Of a DNA stretch of 7,752 nucleotides, positions 6,420-7,752 are shown one piece after another. Numbering within the stretch: position 1 is the first letter of the stretch; every line of letters starts with the position of its first letter. This DNA comes from DASUFF01 sp036274695 (GTDB lineage Bacteria > UBA10199 > JACPAL01 > GCA-016699445). Below the pieces are notes generated by a model. The model was not told the DNA's origin and did no database searches. It saw nothing but the letters and a program-made list of their open reading frames with translations. The DNA lies in NCBI GenBank assembly GCA_036274695.1, contig DASUFF010000172.1, forward strand, positions 1-7,752, given 5' to 3'. The position numbers and the translations under genes are program-made.

Positions 6420-6679
6420 TTGGAATCCATTGTCCTCCGGGTGGCGGGGTTTCAATACGTCTTCTTCGAGGCCATCCTGGGCGGAAGCCAGGTGATCGTC
6501 CGCGGGACGGCGCCGGGCGCCGACCGCACGTGTTTGGTCACCGAGCAGAAGGAGACCACGTGCAACGACGGGCGGGACAACGACGGCGACGAGCCGTCGA
6601 CTGCCAGAATTCCGATTGCAGCGCCGTCCTGGGATGCACGGCCGACAATGAGGCTGTTTTCACGGCGACGGTCCAATAA
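6420..6679 (+). pseudogene. Frameshifted remnant of a Cys/Asp-rich secreted protein
   Basis: Two adjacent plus-strand frames with strongly GC-ending codons form one broken reading frame. The first (from a TTG at 6420) ends in TTCNDGRDNDGD. The expected continuation AVDCQNSDCSAVLGC lies in another frame from 6593 and reaches a TAA at 6677-6679. One lost base at about 6591-6593 accounts for the shift. Restored, it reads C-x-DG-x-DNDGD-x-x-VDC-x-x-x-DC, a cysteine/aspartate module I associate with secreted proteins of myxobacteria and relatives. The upstream part (about 6430-6540) looks like the end of a beta-rich domain. No signal peptide or ribosome site is present and the AT-rich island lies directly before it, so the 5' end seems lost too. 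It could instead be a sequencing error in a fragment. Confidence 0.6.
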
Positions 6680-6700
6680 GAATTTGGAAACTTGGGCTGA

Positions 6701-6970
6701 TCACTCTCTCGAGAACCCGATCTTCCGCGCCTTGGGCGGCGGTGGGGTCATCAGCTGACGGATGGCGTCGAAGACGACTCGGGCGAGATCTTTGTGAGTG
6801 GAGAGGATTTGGCGAAGACGAACGAACGCCCTCATGATTTCTACGTCAACCTCGATCGCCCGCTCGCTATTCAAGACACTCGAGAGCATAGCAACTCCTT
6901 GTTCGGTAAACGCATAAGGCAGATATCGACGACCACCACCCCGTTTTCGATAACGGGAAATGGTTAACAA
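6701..6970 (-). pseudogene. Truncated, internally deleted ORF6N-domain gene
   Basis: Eighty-nine residues resemble the C-terminal half of ORF6N-domain proteins, which are phage-related putative DNA-binding proteins often present in many copies in environmental bacteria. The recognisable core is GGRRYLPYAFTEQGVAMLSSV (about 12-32), then NSERAIEVDVEIMRAFVRLR and finally VVFDAIRQLM with a proline-rich tail. The N-terminal ORF6N half is missing. LAR (62-64) runs straight into VVFDAIRQLM (65-74), whereas the family normally has a short charged linker there, so about 15 residues seem deleted (recalled, not aligned). Only a TTG could start it and there is no ribosome site. It is in the same frame as the exported gene just upstream, whose TGA stop at 6989-6991 is the only break between them. 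Most likely a decaying copy. Confidence 0.85.
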
Positions 6971-6988
6971 AGAGGAAGGTGAATCGAA

Positions 6989-7606
6989 TCAAGGGATCCC
7001 CCAAATATCGCCCGACCAGAGATAGCAACTGACGAACTGCGGCATATTCTCCGGGTCGCGCGGTTTGAGCGTCACGGTCACCCGCGTGGATTTCCAGGGG
7101 TTGTAGATGCTCCGCACGAAGGCTTTGTCGCTGTACATATGGAAGAGGAGGGGCCGCGGAGGCGCCGTTCCGAGTAGGTTCGCGGAGGTCGATCGCGTCA
7201 AGGCGTTCGCCGCCATGTCCCGGCAAGCGTCCAAGTCCTTCGAATCCTCGGCCAGCAGGATCAGTTCGAACGCGTCTTGGGGAGGTGGCTGCTGCGTCCA
7301 GCCGGTATAGACCACCGCGTGTCGTCCCACGACGATGAGTTGGTGGAGGGGCGCATCGGAATATTGCCGGGCCCATGCGCTGTTGGGGTTGTCCCCCGAC
7401 ATAAGAACGGTTTCGCTCATCCCCGTCACCTCGATCCCGACATTCGCGGCCTTCGGCTCCTCAGAAATTTGCATTTGTTCAATCTGGGACATCCGCTCGG
7501 GCGTCGCCAACGGGGTCTTTTGACCGAAGGCGTGTCCCGCGAACATGACGGCGAAAAAAAGCCCGGCCAAAGCGGCCTTGGCGACGCGGACGAATCGGGT
7601 TGGCAT
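6989..7606 (-). CDS. Exported protein of unknown family
   Basis: A 205-residue protein with a clear Sec signal peptide (residues 1-28; R4, R7 and K10 precede a hydrophobic core and an AGHAFGQ cleavage region). The mature part of about 177 residues has one stretch resembling a beta strand (88-102) and one alternating acidic/hydrophobic segment (112-128). Exactly two cysteines, C128 and C194, could form a disulphide in the periplasm. The start is well supported: GGAGG lies 7 nt before the ATG at 7606 and a promoter-like pair lies just upstream. I do not recognise the family. It is bracketed on both sides by ORF6N 3' ends in the same orientation, suggesting it moved or duplicated together with them. 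Codon use looks intact, so the gene is probably functional. Confidence 0.85.
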   Translation of the reverse strand: MPTRFVRVAKAALAGLFFAVMFAGHAFGQKTPLATPERMSQIEQMQISEEPKAANVGIEVTGMSETVLMSGDNPNSAWARQYSDAPLHQLIVVGRHAVVYTGWTQQPPPQDAFELILLAEDSKDLDACRDMAANALTRSTSANLLGTAPPRPLLFHMYSDKAFVRSIYNPWKSTRVTVTLKPRDPENMPQFVSCYLWSGDIWGIP

Positions 7607-7613
7607 GGGGGAA

Positions 7614-7618
7614 CCTCC
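7614..7618 (-). promoter_or_regulatory. Strong ribosome binding site
   Basis: GGAGG on the minus strand, 7 nt from the ATG at 7606. It fixes the start of the exported-protein gene and excludes later starts. Confidence 0.8.
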
Positions 7619-7627
7619 AAAAAACTG

Positions 7628-7657
7628 ATTATGCGCGTTTTTTCGGTGGCTTGCCAG
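7628..7657 (-). promoter_or_regulatory. Probable sigma-70-type promoter
   Basis: On the minus strand CTGGCA (7657-7652) and CATAAT (7633-7628) are separated by 18 bp, matching the -35 and -10 consensus at 4 and 5 of 6 bases. A start near 7620 would leave a 5' leader of about 15 nt carrying the GGAGG. The -35 overlaps the inverted repeat at 7650-7665, which could be an operator. Confidence 0.45.
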
Positions 7658-7665
7658 GGGGCAAG
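7650..7665. repeat. Perfect 6-bp inverted repeat at the promoter
   Basis: CTTGCC (7650-7655) and GGCAAG (7660-7665) flank a 4-nt centre. It lies between the ORF6N stop at 7685 and the exported gene and overlaps the putative -35. It could be an operator or a weak terminator for the ORF6N gene; no T-run follows on the minus strand, which argues against a terminator. Confidence 0.35.
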
Positions 7666-7684
7666 AGGGGGAAACTTTGTCCGA

Positions 7685-7752
7685 TCACTCCTTCAAAAAT
7701 CCGATCTTCCGAGCCTTGGCCGGCGGCGGTGCCATCAGCTGTCGGATGGCGT
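7685..7752 (-). CDS. 3' end of a second ORF6N-domain gene (runs off right edge)
   Basis: The last 21 codons plus stop read AIRQLMAPPPAKARKIGFLKE, the typical C-terminal tail of ORF6N-domain proteins. It is the same tail as in the damaged copy ending at 6701 (AIRQLMTPPPPKARKIGFSRE). The shared DNA is 6699-6768 against 7683-7752: 59 of 70 bases match without gaps and the offset is 984 bp. Whether this copy is full length lies beyond the window. It is upstream of, and in the same direction as, the exported gene at 7606-6989. Confidence 0.85.
   Translation of the reverse strand, partial: AIRQLMAPPPAKARKIGFLKE

Noticed and set aside
6384..6420. Hairpin plus T-run as an intrinsic terminator on the plus strand
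   Set aside because: The stem is short and AT-rich, about 8 nt separate it from the T-run, and no plus-strand gene ends nearby; the repeated dyads fit an operator better.

Overview
The window is GC-rich bacterial DNA, probably from an uncultured or environmental Gram-negative. Exported proteins, a lipobox, a Cys/Asp-rich 'DGxDNDxDG' module and an ORF6N-family fragment together recall Deltaproteobacteria in the broad sense and related groundwater lineages. This assignment is inference from gene style, not a marker-gene placement.

Left part (1-4390, all minus strand): four genes run in one direction with almost no space between them. In transcription order they are an organophosphate:phosphate-antiporter-type MFS transporter (4390-3017), a small EF-hand lipoprotein (2985-2635), a zinc-containing medium-chain dehydrogenase/reductase (2657-1623, overlapping the lipoprotein gene by 23 nt) and the N-terminal half of cobalamin-dependent methionine synthase metH (1616 to beyond the left edge). 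They are probably co-transcribed, but no shared pathway is obvious. The metH reading frame carries a 46-bp GC-rich palindromic repeat in frame, in the linker between its homocysteine and pterin domains.

Middle (4391-5396): a 118-bp divergent intergenic region separates the transporter from a plus-strand gene (4509-5195) for a histidine-rich membrane protein of the fatty-acid-hydroxylase/desaturase style. A convergent 201-bp spacer with two perfect 8-bp hairpins follows.

Right part (5397-7752): this looks like accessory, partly decayed sequence. It holds an exported protein of unknown family (6233-5397), an AT-rich island with tandem palindromes (about 6361-6404), a frameshifted remnant of a Cys/Asp-rich secreted protein (6420-6679), a truncated and internally deleted ORF6N gene (6970-6701), a second exported protein of unknown family (7606-6989), and the 3' end of another ORF6N gene (7752-7685). 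The two ORF6N 3' ends are direct repeats offset by 984 bp (59 of 70 bases identical) that bracket the second exported gene. No tRNA, rRNA, CRISPR array or intact transposase was seen. No convincing new multi-gene system is present. The most interesting points are the in-frame repeat in metH, the ORF6N duplication/decay and the tandem palindromes.
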